Shown: in pieces, positions 35,959 to 45,540 of the stretch | Numbering within the stretch: the stretch's first letter is position 1 | Layout: the number at the start of each line of letters is the position of its first letter | Assembly (NCBI GenBank): GCA_041920415.1 | Contig: JBHGYD010000030.1 | Location: forward strand, 25,076-89,075 | DNA from: JBHGYD01 sp041920415 | Lineage (GTDB): Bacteria > Bacillota > Bacilli > Bacillales > Anoxybacillaceae | DNA: 64,000 nt | Direction: 5' to 3' | The notes under the pieces: model-generated | What the model was told of the DNA's origin: nothing | Database searches by the model: none | What the model saw: only the letters and a program-made list of their open reading frames with translations | Translations under genes and position numbers: made by a program

Positions 35959-36203
35959 ATCAATCACACCTACTTCTATGAATCATAGATATTAAAATAG
36001 CCCTAAATTCTTTTCGTTTGTACTATTTCTAGTATAGACTACTTTTCTCCTTCACAAAAAATCCTCTCTCATGCACACATTCATTATTTTGATATCTAAA
36101 AAGTAAGATGTAGGTCAGGGAGATAATAAATTATTTTATTCATATCTTTTCGTTTTTTTCTCACCTATTCCTGCTAATATTCCTCATGCATGGAATAAAA
36201 AAC

Positions 36204-36236
36204 CCACCGCAAACATATCTCGCAGTGGGTTTTCCT
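36204..36236 (-). terminator. Hairpin copy downstream of the bkdB fragment
   Basis: AAAACCCACTGCGA and CGGTGGGTTTT pair and are followed by T-rich sequence on the minus strand. It resembles the terminator after the intact bkdB at 39482-39517, so the duplication includes the terminator. Confidence 0.65.
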
Positions 36237-36237
36237 A

Positions 36238-36436
36238 TTAATAAATCGGTGTATTGTCCTTTGAAATGTTTTCTAAAATTTCTTTGACACGCGCTAAGAA
36301 GCGACCGCAAATTAAGCCGTCAAGGACGCGGTGGTCGAGCGATAGACATAAGTTCACCATGTCGCGGATCGCGATCATGCCGTCTTTGACAACCGGATGT
36401 TTGACGATCGATTCGACTTGTAAAATCGCTGTTTCC
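36238..36436 (-). pseudogene. Truncated second copy of the bkdB (E2) 3' end
   Basis: The frame reads ETAILQVESIVKHPVVKDGM ... SLDHRVLDGLICGRFLARVK ... SKDNTPIY, matching the last 65 residues of the intact BkdB at 39.5 kb. By eye the DNA is about 85% identical, with a 3-base length difference, so this is not a recent duplication. It contains the E2 active-site DHRxxDG but cannot be expressed as a functional acyltransferase. It abuts the chemoreceptor gene, suggesting import of a foreign segment that carried the end of another bkd operon. Confidence 0.85.
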
Positions 36437-36444
36437 TAGTATAT

Positions 36445-38166
36445 TTATTTGTGTAAATGTTTGACTAATTCATGAAGTTTTTCAGACAGGGCGTGAAGTT
36501 CTTCAGAAGAAGCAGTCAACTCTTGCGTCATCGCTGATTGATGATGCATTTCTGTCGCGAATTCTGACATCGTATTTGATGAACGTTCAGCAATATGGCT
36601 GACCTCTTGAATCATTTGCACCACTTGGCCACTGCCTGAAGTTAGTTCCTCGGTTGCTGCTGTAATGGTTTTAATTTGTGCTGAAACAGCAGTAATGGCT
36701 TCAATAATTTCATAAAATGATTTGCCTGTATCAGATAAAACAATGGTACCTGAAGTGACCTCTTTCGTACTGTCGTTGATTGCTTCAATTGCGCTTTCCA
36801 TCTTTGCAAGAATCTCCTCGATTAGTAACGCAATTGTTTTCGTAGCTTGGTGCGATTGTTCTGCAAGCTTCCGCACTTCTTCAGATACAACCGCAAATCC
36901 TTTTCCATGCTCCCCAGCTCTTGCAGCTTCGATTGCTGCGTTTAATGCCAACAAGTTCGTTTGCTCGGCAATTTGTGAAATAAGGGCAACCACTTCGTTA
37001 ATTTTTTTAGATTTTTCTCCAAGTTCTTGAATAATGTTAACCGAAATATTTTGTTTCTCAGCGATTTTATTCATTTGAAATGTAGCGTCTTCCATTTTCG
37101 TTTTACCGATTTGCGAAAGTTGGCTGACATGTTGAGAAGCGTGTACAGCTTCATCCAAAGACGCAGAAATGGATTGTAAAGCTTTTGACATTTCAGAAAT
37201 GGTTGTACTTGTCTGCTTGATATAGGTTTGTTGCTGCATGGTCTCCGAAGCTAGTTCATCGATTTCTCGTGAGACTTTTTCTATTCGTGTAGCTGCCTCT
37301 TGTGTACTATGTGCCAATTGTTCCGCTGAATGATGTAAGTCGATGGAAGTAGTCGAAACGCCGCTAATCATTGATTTTAATTCACGTACCATATAGTCAA
37401 AAGCATTGGTTAATTCCCCAATTTCATCAGAGCGATTGGTTTCTAAAGCGACATCAAAGTTTCCTTTCCGAAGCTCATGAACAGTTTTAGTAAGTTGTTT
37501 TAAAGGTCTTACTAAGTAACGTGCGAGTAAATAAACAAAAATAGTCACTAACAACATAATCCCTGTGGTTAGAAGAATTATTTTTATTCTGTTCTGTTTC
37601 ATCATCTTGTATATGTCTGTAGCGTCGAAATCAGCTCCTACGATTCCAATTAGTTTTCCCGAATGGTCGGTAATAGGTACGTACGCTGAAACAAGTGCCC
37701 CATATTTTTCAACATAACTGAATTCACCAACTTGCGTCTTTTTTGTTTCAAATGCTTGAACGATAATTGGATAACCTTCGATCTCGGTTTCGACTTCTCC
37801 TAATTTTGCCGCTTCCTTTGAATCTAGTGGAAGTCCGTCAACTACATAATAGTATTCATAGCCTTTTTCTGTGGATTTTCGTCCCATTGTATATAAATAT
37901 TTCAAATTGTTCATTTTTCTGATATTATTCAAAGTACTACGTAGCTCATAGTAATAATCATTTTCTCCTGTTTCAGGGGAAATGGTTTTGTATTTCTCAA
38001 CATCGATGGCTTTAGCGGCCTGTTCGGCAATCGCCTTAGCTTGATTACTAACCGACATAACGACAAATTTTGTAGAAGACTGATATATGAAAAAAATTAA
38101 AAGAACACTTGAACATAAAAAAAGAACAGAGAACGCTAGAATCATTTTTGTTTGTAAACTTTTCAA
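36445..38166 (-). CDS. Methyl-accepting chemotaxis protein
   Basis: About 573 residues. TM1 around residues 8-27, an extracellular Cache-like sensor (residues 30-185; YVEKYGALVSAYVPITDHSG, GIVGADFDATD), TM2 around 193-213, HAMP to about 270, then the signalling domain with the hairpin tip VALISQIAEQTNLLALNAAI and GKGFAVVSEEVRKLAEQS. It senses an unknown small ligand and signals to CheA through CheW. TTG start is favoured by GGAGGG 8 bases earlier; an ATG 12 codons upstream lacks a site. It lies between two copies of the bkdB end and beside an IS, so it is probably acquired. Confidence 0.88.
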   Translation of the reverse strand: MKSLQTKMILAFSVLFLCSSVLLIFFIYQSSTKFVVMSVSNQAKAIAEQAAKAIDVEKYKTISPETGENDYYYELRSTLNNIRKMNNLKYLYTMGRKSTEKGYEYYYVVDGLPLDSKEAAKLGEVETEIEGYPIIVQAFETKKTQVGEFSYVEKYGALVSAYVPITDHSGKLIGIVGADFDATDIYKMMKQNRIKIILLTTGIMLLVTIFVYLLARYLVRPLKQLTKTVHELRKGNFDVALETNRSDEIGELTNAFDYMVRELKSMISGVSTTSIDLHHSAEQLAHSTQEAATRIEKVSREIDELASETMQQQTYIKQTSTTISEMSKALQSISASLDEAVHASQHVSQLSQIGKTKMEDATFQMNKIAEKQNISVNIIQELGEKSKKINEVVALISQIAEQTNLLALNAAIEAARAGEHGKGFAVVSEEVRKLAEQSHQATKTIALLIEEILAKMESAIEAINDSTKEVTSGTIVLSDTGKSFYEIIEAITAVSAQIKTITAATEELTSGSGQVVQMIQEVSHIAERSSNTMSEFATEMHHQSAMTQELTASSEELHALSEKLHELVKHLHK

Positions 38167-38298
38167 CAATAATCCCTCCATCGTAGATCGTTGATGCGTC
38201 ATAACAAAACTTGTTTCCTATGATTTATCTATTCTATTTTTCTCCGTTTTCCAAAGTCATAAAGTAAAAATGACCTGTGTTTATTCATATTGTTGATG

Positions 38299-39304
38299 GT
38301 GTTGCAAAACTAGAGTAAAAACTCAAAATTATGCATAAGAATGCATAATTGCACATGTAATAGATAGCGATGAAACCCGTACCACCGTGGCTGTTCTAAT
38401 CCCTTGATCTTTAATTGGTTAAATACTCGTTCGATGGTGCCACGGAGACCAAACAGCCACTTCCCAAATCGAGTTTTCAAGAAGACAGGGATCACACGGC
38501 CATAGGCATCTTTTCGTTCCTCGCTATTGCGTCGGTTAATCGGGGAAACGAAAAAGATGTTCACTTGCTCGGCTGTTTTACGGATCTGTTCACTGTCATA
38601 GGCGGCATCACCAAGCGCAAACTCGATATCCCATCCTTGCAGAGACGAAAGTAGTTCCGGTGCCACTGCCGCATCATTTCGATTGGCCGTTGCCATGACA
38701 TGTGATAAAATGATTCCTTCCGTGGTGGTACAAAGATGAAGTTTATATCCTTTAAACCAGCGATACCGAGTCGACATACCCCATTTTGCTTGGGAATCAT
38801 ACAGGCTGCTTCGAAGAGCCGTACTGTCAATCATCACTACTTTTGGCTTTTGAATGCCTAAATCGTTTAAAAGTTGGGTGTTCAAATCGGAAAATCCTTG
38901 TTCTTGAAACCATTGACTGGCTCGTGAAAAAGTAGACAGATGAGGAACCTCCAGAAGTCCACAAATCCGTCGGAAATAGCCAAACCGGTGGAGGATGTTC
39001 ACCAACTGCCGCAAAGAATCAATCGCGAAGTAGGTTTTCAAAAAGAAACATTTGACCAATGCCTTTTTAGACACCGGTGGTCTTCCTGTCACATACGGTG
39101 TTTCCAGAAAAGAAAGTTGGTCGATGTATCGAAATAATGCATCTAAAAGAGGATCTATTTCATCCATGAATGCATGTTCGATCACTAGATTGGAAATCAT
39201 GATAGTGTCCACCCCTTGGAGATTCTTTTTTGGTCACTGTATATGATTTCCAAGGTGGTGGATTTTTTGCATCCTCTATACATTGATTATGCGTTTTGCA
39301 ACAC
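38299..39304 (-). mobile_element. IS5-like insertion sequence
   Basis: About 1006 bp bounded by the 12-bp perfect inverted repeats GTGTTGCAAAAC (38299-38310) and GTTTTGCAACAC (39293-39304), enclosing one transposase gene whose stop codon touches the left repeat. ATTGTTGAT occurs just outside both ends (38288-38296 and 39309-39317), but not flush with the repeats, so a target duplication is not settled. The element looks intact. Confidence 0.8.
38310..39200 (-). CDS. IS5-family-like DDE transposase
   Basis: About 296 residues. DDE residues are seen in VVMIDSTAL, ALGDAAYDSE and the Y(2)R(3)E-like segment GLRGTIERVFNQLK. An N-terminal helix-turn-helix region with GRPPVSKKALVKCFF is present. It cuts and pastes the surrounding IS. 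ATG at 39200 has GGGGTGG 8 bases upstream; a GTG four codons earlier is an alternative. Confidence 0.88.
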   Translation of the reverse strand: MISNLVIEHAFMDEIDPLLDALFRYIDQLSFLETPYVTGRPPVSKKALVKCFFLKTYFAIDSLRQLVNILHRFGYFRRICGLLEVPHLSTFSRASQWFQEQGFSDLNTQLLNDLGIQKPKVVMIDSTALRSSLYDSQAKWGMSTRYRWFKGYKLHLCTTTEGIILSHVMATANRNDAAVAPELLSSLQGWDIEFALGDAAYDSEQIRKTAEQVNIFFVSPINRRNSEERKDAYGRVIPVFLKTRFGKWLFGLRGTIERVFNQLKIKGLEQPRWYGFHRYLLHVQLCILMHNFEFLL

Positions 39305-39524
39305 GTTCATTGTTGATAAAAAATAATACAAAAACAAAAAGAAAAGACCTGAATAACCAGATCTGTAATTTAATTGGTTAGCGTTTTTTCTTTAACACGA
39401 TCCAATTTATCGAGGCATAATCAAGTTACCTAAACCAGCCATTGTTTCATTTTAGAAAAATTCCCATTAACGATATTATAACAAAAAACCCCACCACAAG
39501 TAAATTGCGGTGGGTTTCCTATTA
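39305..39524. other. Spacer between the IS and bkdB
   Basis: AT-rich. It holds only the bkd operon terminator: AAACCCACCGCAATT and its partner CCCACCACAAG-type arm (39482-39517), with a T-rich tail on the minus strand. Confidence 0.5.
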
Positions 39525-40841
39525 CTAAATCGGCGTATTGTCCTTGGAAATGTTTTCTAAAATTTCTTTGACGCGCGCTAAGAAACGGCCGCAGATTAAG
39601 CCGTCAAGGACGCGGTGGTCAAGAGACATACATAAGTTCACCATATCACGAACAGCAATCATGCCGTTGTTCATAACAACTGGGCGTTTTACGATTGCTT
39701 CTACTTGTAAAATCGCTGCTTGCGGATAGTTGATAATACCCATGGATTGTACAGAACCGAAAGAGCCTGTGTTGTTGACAGTGAATGTACCGCCTTGCAT
39801 GTCTTCTGGACGAAGTTTTCCAGCACGTACTTTCGCTGCTAATTCAGAAATTTCACGAGCGATGCCTTTGATTGTTTTTTCATCTGCATTCTTAATAACA
39901 GGTACGAATAACGCATCTTCTGTCGCTACAGCAATGGAGATATTGATGTCTTTCTTCTGTACGATTTTGTCGCCCGCCCACATCGAGTTAATTTGCGGGA
40001 ATTCTTTTAACGCTTGCGCAACCGCTTTGACGAAGAACGCAAAGTATGTTAAGTTGAAGCCTTCGCGTTTCTTAAACTCATCTTTAATCGAATCGCGGTA
40101 GGCTACTAAGTTTGTGACGTCTACCTCAATCATTGTCCAAGCATGTGGAGCTTCATGTTTGCTGCGAAGCATGTTCGCTGCAATCGCTTTGCGTACAGGT
40201 GTCACTGGAATTTCGATGTCACCTGGTTGAACTGGAACGTTCGGTGCAGCTGCTTGTTTTGGCGCTGCTTGTGCAGGTGCTTCTGCTTTTGGCGCTTCTT
40301 GAACTGGCTGTGCGGCAACTGCTGGTTGCGCTTGTGCCGCTGGTTTTTGATCCGCTGTTGGAATGTTACCAGACTCGATTAATTTGAGCAGGTCTTTGCG
40401 CGTGATGCGACCGCCCATGCCTGTTCCTTGTACTTGCTCAAGGTCAATATTGTGCTCTTGCGCTAGGCGAAGAACGGCTGGTGAATAGCGGCCTTTCTCG
40501 CCTGCTGGCTTTTTCGGTGCTGGTGCCGCAGCCGCTGTTGGTTCTGCTTTTGGTGCTTCTTCTTGTTTTGTTTCAGCTGCTGGAGCCGCTGCATTTTCTC
40601 CCTCTACTTCGATCGTACAAATGACCGCACCAACTGGTAACGTTTCTCCTTCATTCGCAATGATTTCTTTAATCACGCCTGTAAAAGATGAAGGGATTTC
40701 AGCGTTTACTTTATCTGTCATCACTTCCGCGATTGGGTCGTATTTGTTTACTTTGTCGCCGACAGAAACAAGCCATTTGCTAATCGTTCCTTCGGTGACA
40801 CTTTCACCTAGTTGAGGCATAGTAATTTGTTCGATTGCCAC
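39525..40841 (-). CDS. bkdB: Branched-chain 2-oxo acid dehydrogenase E2 (lipoamide acyltransferase)
   Basis: 438 residues. Lipoyl domain at residues 1-78 with the lipoylated Lys in VMTDKVNAEIPS; an Ala/Pro/Lys-rich linker; a peripheral-subunit-binding domain (YSPAVLRLAQEHNIDLEQVQ, about 118-153); a second linker; and the catalytic domain ending with SLDHRVLDGLICGRF. It transfers branched acyl groups to CoA. Last gene of the ptb-bcd-buk-lpdV-bkdAA-bkdAB-bkdB operon. Confidence 0.95.
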   Translation of the reverse strand: MAIEQITMPQLGESVTEGTISKWLVSVGDKVNKYDPIAEVMTDKVNAEIPSSFTGVIKEIIANEGETLPVGAVICTIEVEGENAAAPAAETKQEEAPKAEPTAAAAPAPKKPAGEKGRYSPAVLRLAQEHNIDLEQVQGTGMGGRITRKDLLKLIESGNIPTADQKPAAQAQPAVAAQPVQEAPKAEAPAQAAPKQAAAPNVPVQPGDIEIPVTPVRKAIAANMLRSKHEAPHAWTMIEVDVTNLVAYRDSIKDEFKKREGFNLTYFAFFVKAVAQALKEFPQINSMWAGDKIVQKKDINISIAVATEDALFVPVIKNADEKTIKGIAREISELAAKVRAGKLRPEDMQGGTFTVNNTGSFGSVQSMGIINYPQAAILQVEAIVKRPVVMNNGMIAVRDMVNLCMSLDHRVLDGLICGRFLARVKEILENISKDNTPI

Positions 40842-40911
40842 ATCAATGACCTCCCATCTTGGTTCAAAAAACTATGTTGCCTACATTTCATCTAACCTTA
40901 GCTATATCCCC

Positions 40912-41895
40912 TTAAAATGCCGCTAATTCACGCATTGCTTTTTCGACTTTGTCAGGGTTTACCATGAAGAATTTTTCCATTGTTGGCGCATATGGCATCG
41001 CTGGAACGTCAGGACCGGCAAGACGCATGATTGGTGCATCTAAGTCGAATAGACAATGTTCCGCAATAATGGCCGCGACTTCGCTCATGACGCTTCCTTC
41101 TTTGTTATCTTCCGTAACAAGAAGCACTTTTCCTGTTTTGCTTGCCGCTTCAATAATCGCTTCTTTGTCTAACGGATAAACGGTACGTAAGTCTAACACA
41201 TGAGCAGAAATGCCGTCTTGTGCAACGCGCTCCGCTGCTTGAAGCGCAAAGTGTACACATAATCCGTACGTAATGACCGTAATGTCTTCCCCTTCGCGTT
41301 TGACATCCGCTTTTCCAATTGGCAATACGTAATCATCTTCAGGAACTTCGCCTTTAATTAAGCGGTACGCACGCTTATGCTCGAAGAACAATACTGGGTC
41401 TTCATCGCGAATCGCTGCTTTTAATAACCCTTTCACGTCATACGGAGTCGATGGCATAACAATTTTTAAACCTGGCTGGTTCGCAAACACCGCTTCAACC
41501 GATTGGGAGTGGTAAAGCGCTCCGTGAACGCCGCCGCCGTATGGTGCACGAATGACAATCGGGCAGTTCCAATCGTTATTGGAACGATAACGAATCCGTG
41601 CTGCTTCCGAAATGATTTGGTTCACAGCTGGCATAATAAAATCAGCAAACTGGATTTCAGCAATTGGGCGCAATCCATACATTGCTGCACCAATCCCGAC
41701 ACCAACGATTGCGGATTCGGCTAACGGTGTATCGATGACACGTTCTTCACCAAATTGTTCATACAATCCTTGCGTTGCTTTAAATACTCCACCTTTTTTT
41801 CCGACGTCTTCTCCTAATACAAAGACGCGTGGGTCGCGTTCCATTTCTTCACGAATCGCCATCGTAACAGCATCAATATATGAAATGACTGGCAT
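40912..41895 (-). CDS. bkdAB: Branched-chain 2-oxo acid dehydrogenase E1 beta subunit
   Basis: 327 residues. Transketolase-like pyrimidine and C-terminal domains: FVLGEDVGKKGGVFKATQGL, DTPLAESAIVGVGIGAAMYG, RAPYGGGVHGALYHSQSVEA and LDLRTVYPLDKEA. It pairs with BkdAA to decarboxylate branched 2-oxo acids with thiamine diphosphate. ATG at 41895 follows AAGGGGG; the upstream in-frame ATG overlaps bkdAA. Confidence 0.95.
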   Translation of the reverse strand: MPVISYIDAVTMAIREEMERDPRVFVLGEDVGKKGGVFKATQGLYEQFGEERVIDTPLAESAIVGVGIGAAMYGLRPIAEIQFADFIMPAVNQIISEAARIRYRSNNDWNCPIVIRAPYGGGVHGALYHSQSVEAVFANQPGLKIVMPSTPYDVKGLLKAAIRDEDPVLFFEHKRAYRLIKGEVPEDDYVLPIGKADVKREGEDITVITYGLCVHFALQAAERVAQDGISAHVLDLRTVYPLDKEAIIEAASKTGKVLLVTEDNKEGSVMSEVAAIIAEHCLFDLDAPIMRLAGPDVPAMPYAPTMEKFFMVNPDKVEKAMRELAAF

Positions 41896-41908
41896 TCTTC
41901 GTTCCCCC

Positions 41909-42904
41909 TTACTTCTCAGCATATACGTACTTCAACGCATGTTCTGGTTCAGCGTATGGCGCTTTTTCTGCGTAGTCTGTCGCTTCGTTCACTTGTTTCA
42001 TGACACGGTCATGAATTTCTTTTTCTAACTCGTCCGTTAACACGCCTACTTCTTTTAAGTAGTTAGCAAACGAGATAATTGGATCTTTTGCACGCGCTTC
42101 GGCTAGTTCTTCTTGTGTACGATACACACGGTCATCGTCGTCCGATGAGTGAGCGGTTAAACGATATGAAACGGTTTCGATTAATGTTGGACCTTCACCA
42201 CGGCGCGCACGATCTGCAGCTTCTTTTACAACTTTGTACACTTCTAATGGATCGTTACCGTTAACTGTATATCCTGGCATACCGTAACCGATTGCACGGT
42301 CTGATACTTTTTCACACGCTAATTGTTTTTCAATTGGAACAGAGATTGCGTATTTGTTGTTTTCGCACATGAAGATGACTGGCAATTTATGAACACCAGC
42401 AAAGTTTGCTCCTTCATGGAAGTCACCTTGGTTGGAAGAGCCTTCACCAAATGTAACAAATGAGATGAAGTCTTTTTTCTCCATTTTGGCCGCTAATGCG
42501 ATACCCACTGCATGTGGAACTTGCGTTGTAACAGGTGAAGAACCAGTTACGATACGGTTTTTCTTCTTACCGAAGTGACCAGGCATTTGACGACCGCCAG
42601 AGTTTGGATCTTCTGCTTTCGCAAACGCAGAAAGCATTAATTCCGTTGGTGTCATACCGAATGTCAGTACAACACCCATGTCGCGATAATAAGGTAACAC
42701 ATAGTCTTTTGTGCGGTCTAAAGCAAACGCCGCACCAACTTGAGCTGCTTCTTGACCTTGGCAAGAGATAACGAACGGAATTTTACCAGCACGGTTTAAA
42801 AGCCACATGCGCTCGTCGATTTTACGAGCTAATAGCATGGTTTCATACATTTCTAATACCGTTTCATCGCTTAAGCCTAACGCTTGATGACGATTTTCTG
42901 CCAT
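41909..42904 (-). CDS. bkdAA: Branched-chain 2-oxo acid dehydrogenase E1 alpha subunit
   Basis: 331 residues. The thiamine diphosphate motif spans FGEGSSNQGDFHEGANFAGV to FMCENNKYAIS, and the phosphorylation-loop-like YRLTAHSSDDDDRVYR is near the end. It forms the alpha2-beta2 E1 with BkdAB. ATG at 42904 has AAGGAGG 8 bases upstream; the longer frame runs into lpdV and is not used. Confidence 0.95.
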   Translation of the reverse strand: MAENRHQALGLSDETVLEMYETMLLARKIDERMWLLNRAGKIPFVISCQGQEAAQVGAAFALDRTKDYVLPYYRDMGVVLTFGMTPTELMLSAFAKAEDPNSGGRQMPGHFGKKKNRIVTGSSPVTTQVPHAVGIALAAKMEKKDFISFVTFGEGSSNQGDFHEGANFAGVHKLPVIFMCENNKYAISVPIEKQLACEKVSDRAIGYGMPGYTVNGNDPLEVYKVVKEAADRARRGEGPTLIETVSYRLTAHSSDDDDRVYRTQEELAEARAKDPIISFANYLKEVGVLTDELEKEIHDRVMKQVNEATDYAEKAPYAEPEHALKYVYAEK

Positions 42905-42926
42905 CGAAAAAACCTCCTTTATTGAC

Positions 42927-44348
42927 TTAGAAATGGATCGCTTTGCCATCAACAGCTAACGCGGCTTCCATCATCGCTTCTGATAATGTCGGATGCGGAT
43001 GAATAGTGTGGGCAACTTCCCAAGGTGTTGCGTCAAGCACACGTGCAAGACCTGCTTCAGAAATCATATCTGTCACATGAGGACCAACCATATGAACACC
43101 AAGTAAGTCGTTTGTTTCTTCATCAGCTACGATTTTCACGAATCCGTCAGCTTCTCCGAATACAAGCGCTTTCCCAATTGCTTTGAACGGGAATTTACCA
43201 ACTTTTACTTTATATCCTTTTTCTTTTGCCTCTTCTTCTGTTAAACCAACGCTTGCTACTTCTGGACGGCTGTATACGCATTTTGAAATCATGGTGTAGT
43301 CGATTGGCGTTGGATTTTGACCAGCGATATGTTCAACAGCGACAATTCCTTCGTGAGAAGCTACGTGAGCTAACTGCAAGCCGCCGATTACGTCACCGAT
43401 TGCATAAATATGTGATTCTTTTGTTTGATAAAATTCGTTTGTTTTAATGAATCCTTTTTCGACAACGATATCTGTATTTTCTAAGCCGATTCCTTCAATA
43501 TTTGCTTGACGGCCGACAGAAACAAGCATTTTTTCCGCCGTAAATGCTTTTTGTTCGCCTTTATGCTCCGCTTTAATAGTGACGCCGTTCCCTTTTTCAA
43601 GCGTTTCAGGCAATACTTTTGCGCTTGTGACAATGTTAATGCCACGTTGCTTTAATACTTTTTCCACTTCTTTTGATACGTCGCGGTCTTCTGTTGGTAA
43701 AATGCGGTCAGCGTACTCTAATACCGTTACTTCAACACCGAAATCGTTAAGCATAGAAGCCCACTCGATACCGATCACACCGCCGCCGACGATAATGATC
43801 GATGCTGGAAGTGTTTCTAATTGTAATGCTTCATCAGACATGATAACGAATTCACCGTCAATGTCTAAGCCTGGTAATGTACGCGGACGAGAGCCTGTTG
43901 CGATAATGACGTTTTTCGGAACGAGCATTTCGTTTTCTGTGCCGTTATTCATTTCTACCGAAATCGTTCCTGGCATTGGTGAGAAAATCGATGGACCTAA
44001 AATGCGACCTATTCCTTCATATACGTCAATTTTGCCTTTTTTCATTAAATGTTGAACACCTTTATGCAATTGTTCAACAATCGTTGCTTTCCGTGCTTGA
44101 ACTTTGGAGAAGTCTAATTGAACGTTGCTTGCAAGCACGCCAAATTTTTCGCTTTCTTTTGTTTGTGCGTATACTTCTGCGCTGCGAAGCAATGCTTTAC
44201 TTGGGATGCAGCCGGCATGTAAGCATGTACCGCCAAGCTTACCTTTTTCGACAACTGCCGTTTTTAGCCCCAATTGCGCCGCGCGAATCGCTGCTACATA
44301 GCCGCCTGTGCCGCCTCCTAATATGACGAGATCGTATTCTTTTGCCAT
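42927..44348 (-). CDS. lpdV: Dihydrolipoyl dehydrogenase LpdV (E3)
   Basis: 473 residues. FAD motif GGGTGGYVAAIRAAQ, redox disulfide GGTCLHAGCIPSKAL, NAD motif VGGGVIGIEWASML, second FAD motif YAIGDV and the C-terminal active-site HPHPTLSEA are all seen. It reoxidises the lipoyl groups of BkdB with NAD. Placed inside the bkd operon as in B. subtilis. Confidence 0.96.
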   Translation of the reverse strand: MAKEYDLVILGGGTGGYVAAIRAAQLGLKTAVVEKGKLGGTCLHAGCIPSKALLRSAEVYAQTKESEKFGVLASNVQLDFSKVQARKATIVEQLHKGVQHLMKKGKIDVYEGIGRILGPSIFSPMPGTISVEMNNGTENEMLVPKNVIIATGSRPRTLPGLDIDGEFVIMSDEALQLETLPASIIIVGGGVIGIEWASMLNDFGVEVTVLEYADRILPTEDRDVSKEVEKVLKQRGINIVTSAKVLPETLEKGNGVTIKAEHKGEQKAFTAEKMLVSVGRQANIEGIGLENTDIVVEKGFIKTNEFYQTKESHIYAIGDVIGGLQLAHVASHEGIVAVEHIAGQNPTPIDYTMISKCVYSRPEVASVGLTEEEAKEKGYKVKVGKFPFKAIGKALVFGEADGFVKIVADEETNDLLGVHMVGPHVTDMISEAGLARVLDATPWEVAHTIHPHPTLSEAMMEAALAVDGKAIHF

Positions 44349-44364
44349 CAATGCCCGCTCCTTT

Positions 44365-45474
44365 CTACTGCACTACTTTTGTTTTTAGGGAATTCCCCGG
44401 ATATTCCTTTTCTTCTTCTTCACCGCGTAAGACTCGCAATGCACCTTCTGCAAGCGCTTGCAACTCGTTTTCGCCAGGGTGAACAATAACATCCGCAATC
44501 CAACTCACTCGGTCAGCAATTTCTTTGACAAATTGTTTTCCGTACGCTAACCCGCCTGTCAAAATGATGGCGTCCACTTTTCCGGCTAATACGGCACTAG
44601 CTGCCCCAATTTCTTTTGCCACTTGGTACGCCATGGCGCTGTAAACTAGTTTTGCCTTTTCATCCCCTGCTTCAATCATTTTTTCGACTTTAACAGCATC
44701 ATTTGTTCCAAGATAGCCGACTAATCCGCCTTGACCAACAAGCATTTTCATAATCTCATCACGATAATACTCACCAGAAAAACATAACGAAACGAGATCA
44801 CCTGCCGGCACTGTACCCGCGCGTTCAGGACTGAACGGACCTTCGCCATCTAATCCGTTGTTTACGTCAACCACACGCCCTTGTTTATGAGCGCCAACCG
44901 TAATTCCGCCGCCCATATGAGTGACAATCAAATTTAGTTCCTCATATTTTTGGCCAAGCTGTTTTGCAACGCGACGAGCGACGGCTTTTTGGTTTAAAGC
45001 ATGGAAAATGCTTCTTCTCTCAATAAGAGCAAAACCAGAAATGCGCGCAATCGGCTCAAGCTCATCGACGACAACTGGGTCAACGATAAATGCAGGAATA
45101 TTTAACGCCGAGGCGATTTCGTGAGCTAAAATCCCTCCAAGATTGGAAGCGTGTTGACCGGCATAACCTTTTCGTAAATCTTCTAACATTTGCTCGTTAA
45201 CGCGATACGTTCCGCCTTCAATCGGACGCAACAAACCACCGCGACCACAAACGGCGCTTAATTTCGAAATGTTGATCCCTTCCTCATCAAGCGCGTCTAA
45301 AATCGTTTGTTTACGAAATTCATATTGATCAATAATCGATTTATATTGTTGTAAACTTTCCGTATCATGACGAATCGTTTTTTCAAAAATCGAGCGTTCA
45401 TTATCAAATACACCGATTTTCGTGGAAGTTGATCCTGGGTTAATCACTAAGATGCGATATTCTCTATCCTGCAA
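44365..45474 (-). CDS. buk: Branched-chain fatty acid / butyrate kinase
   Basis: 369 residues of the acetokinase fold. Phosphate motif VINPGSTSTKIGVFDN, THMGGGITVGAHKQGRVVDV and AILTGGLAYGKQF are family hallmarks. It converts branched acyl phosphate plus ADP to the acid plus ATP after Ptb. The TTG start has TGGAGG 8 bases upstream; the ATG five codons earlier overlaps that site. Confidence 0.94.
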   Translation of the reverse strand: MQDREYRILVINPGSTSTKIGVFDNERSIFEKTIRHDTESLQQYKSIIDQYEFRKQTILDALDEEGINISKLSAVCGRGGLLRPIEGGTYRVNEQMLEDLRKGYAGQHASNLGGILAHEIASALNIPAFIVDPVVVDELEPIARISGFALIERRSIFHALNQKAVARRVAKQLGQKYEELNLIVTHMGGGITVGAHKQGRVVDVNNGLDGEGPFSPERAGTVPAGDLVSLCFSGEYYRDEIMKMLVGQGGLVGYLGTNDAVKVEKMIEAGDEKAKLVYSAMAYQVAKEIGAASAVLAGKVDAIILTGGLAYGKQFVKEIADRVSWIADVIVHPGENELQALAEGALRVLRGEEEEKEYPGNSLKTKVVQ

Positions 45475-45497
45475 GACTAAAACCTCCATTTTGAATT

Positions 45498-45530
45498 TCG
45501 GAAGCGAGAGGAGTTCCCGCTTCCGTTTTC
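45498..45530 (-). terminator. Intra-operon hairpin between bcd and buk
   Basis: CGGAAGCG and CGCTTCCG pair around an 11-base loop, without a good T tail. It is more likely a processing or stability element than a true terminator. Confidence 0.45.
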
Positions 45531-45540
45531 TTTTTATTGT

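Noticed and set aside
38288..39317. ATTGTTGAT copies outside the IS as target duplication
   Set aside because: They are not flush with the inverted repeats on both sides (2 bases left, 4 bases right), so the duplication is not established.
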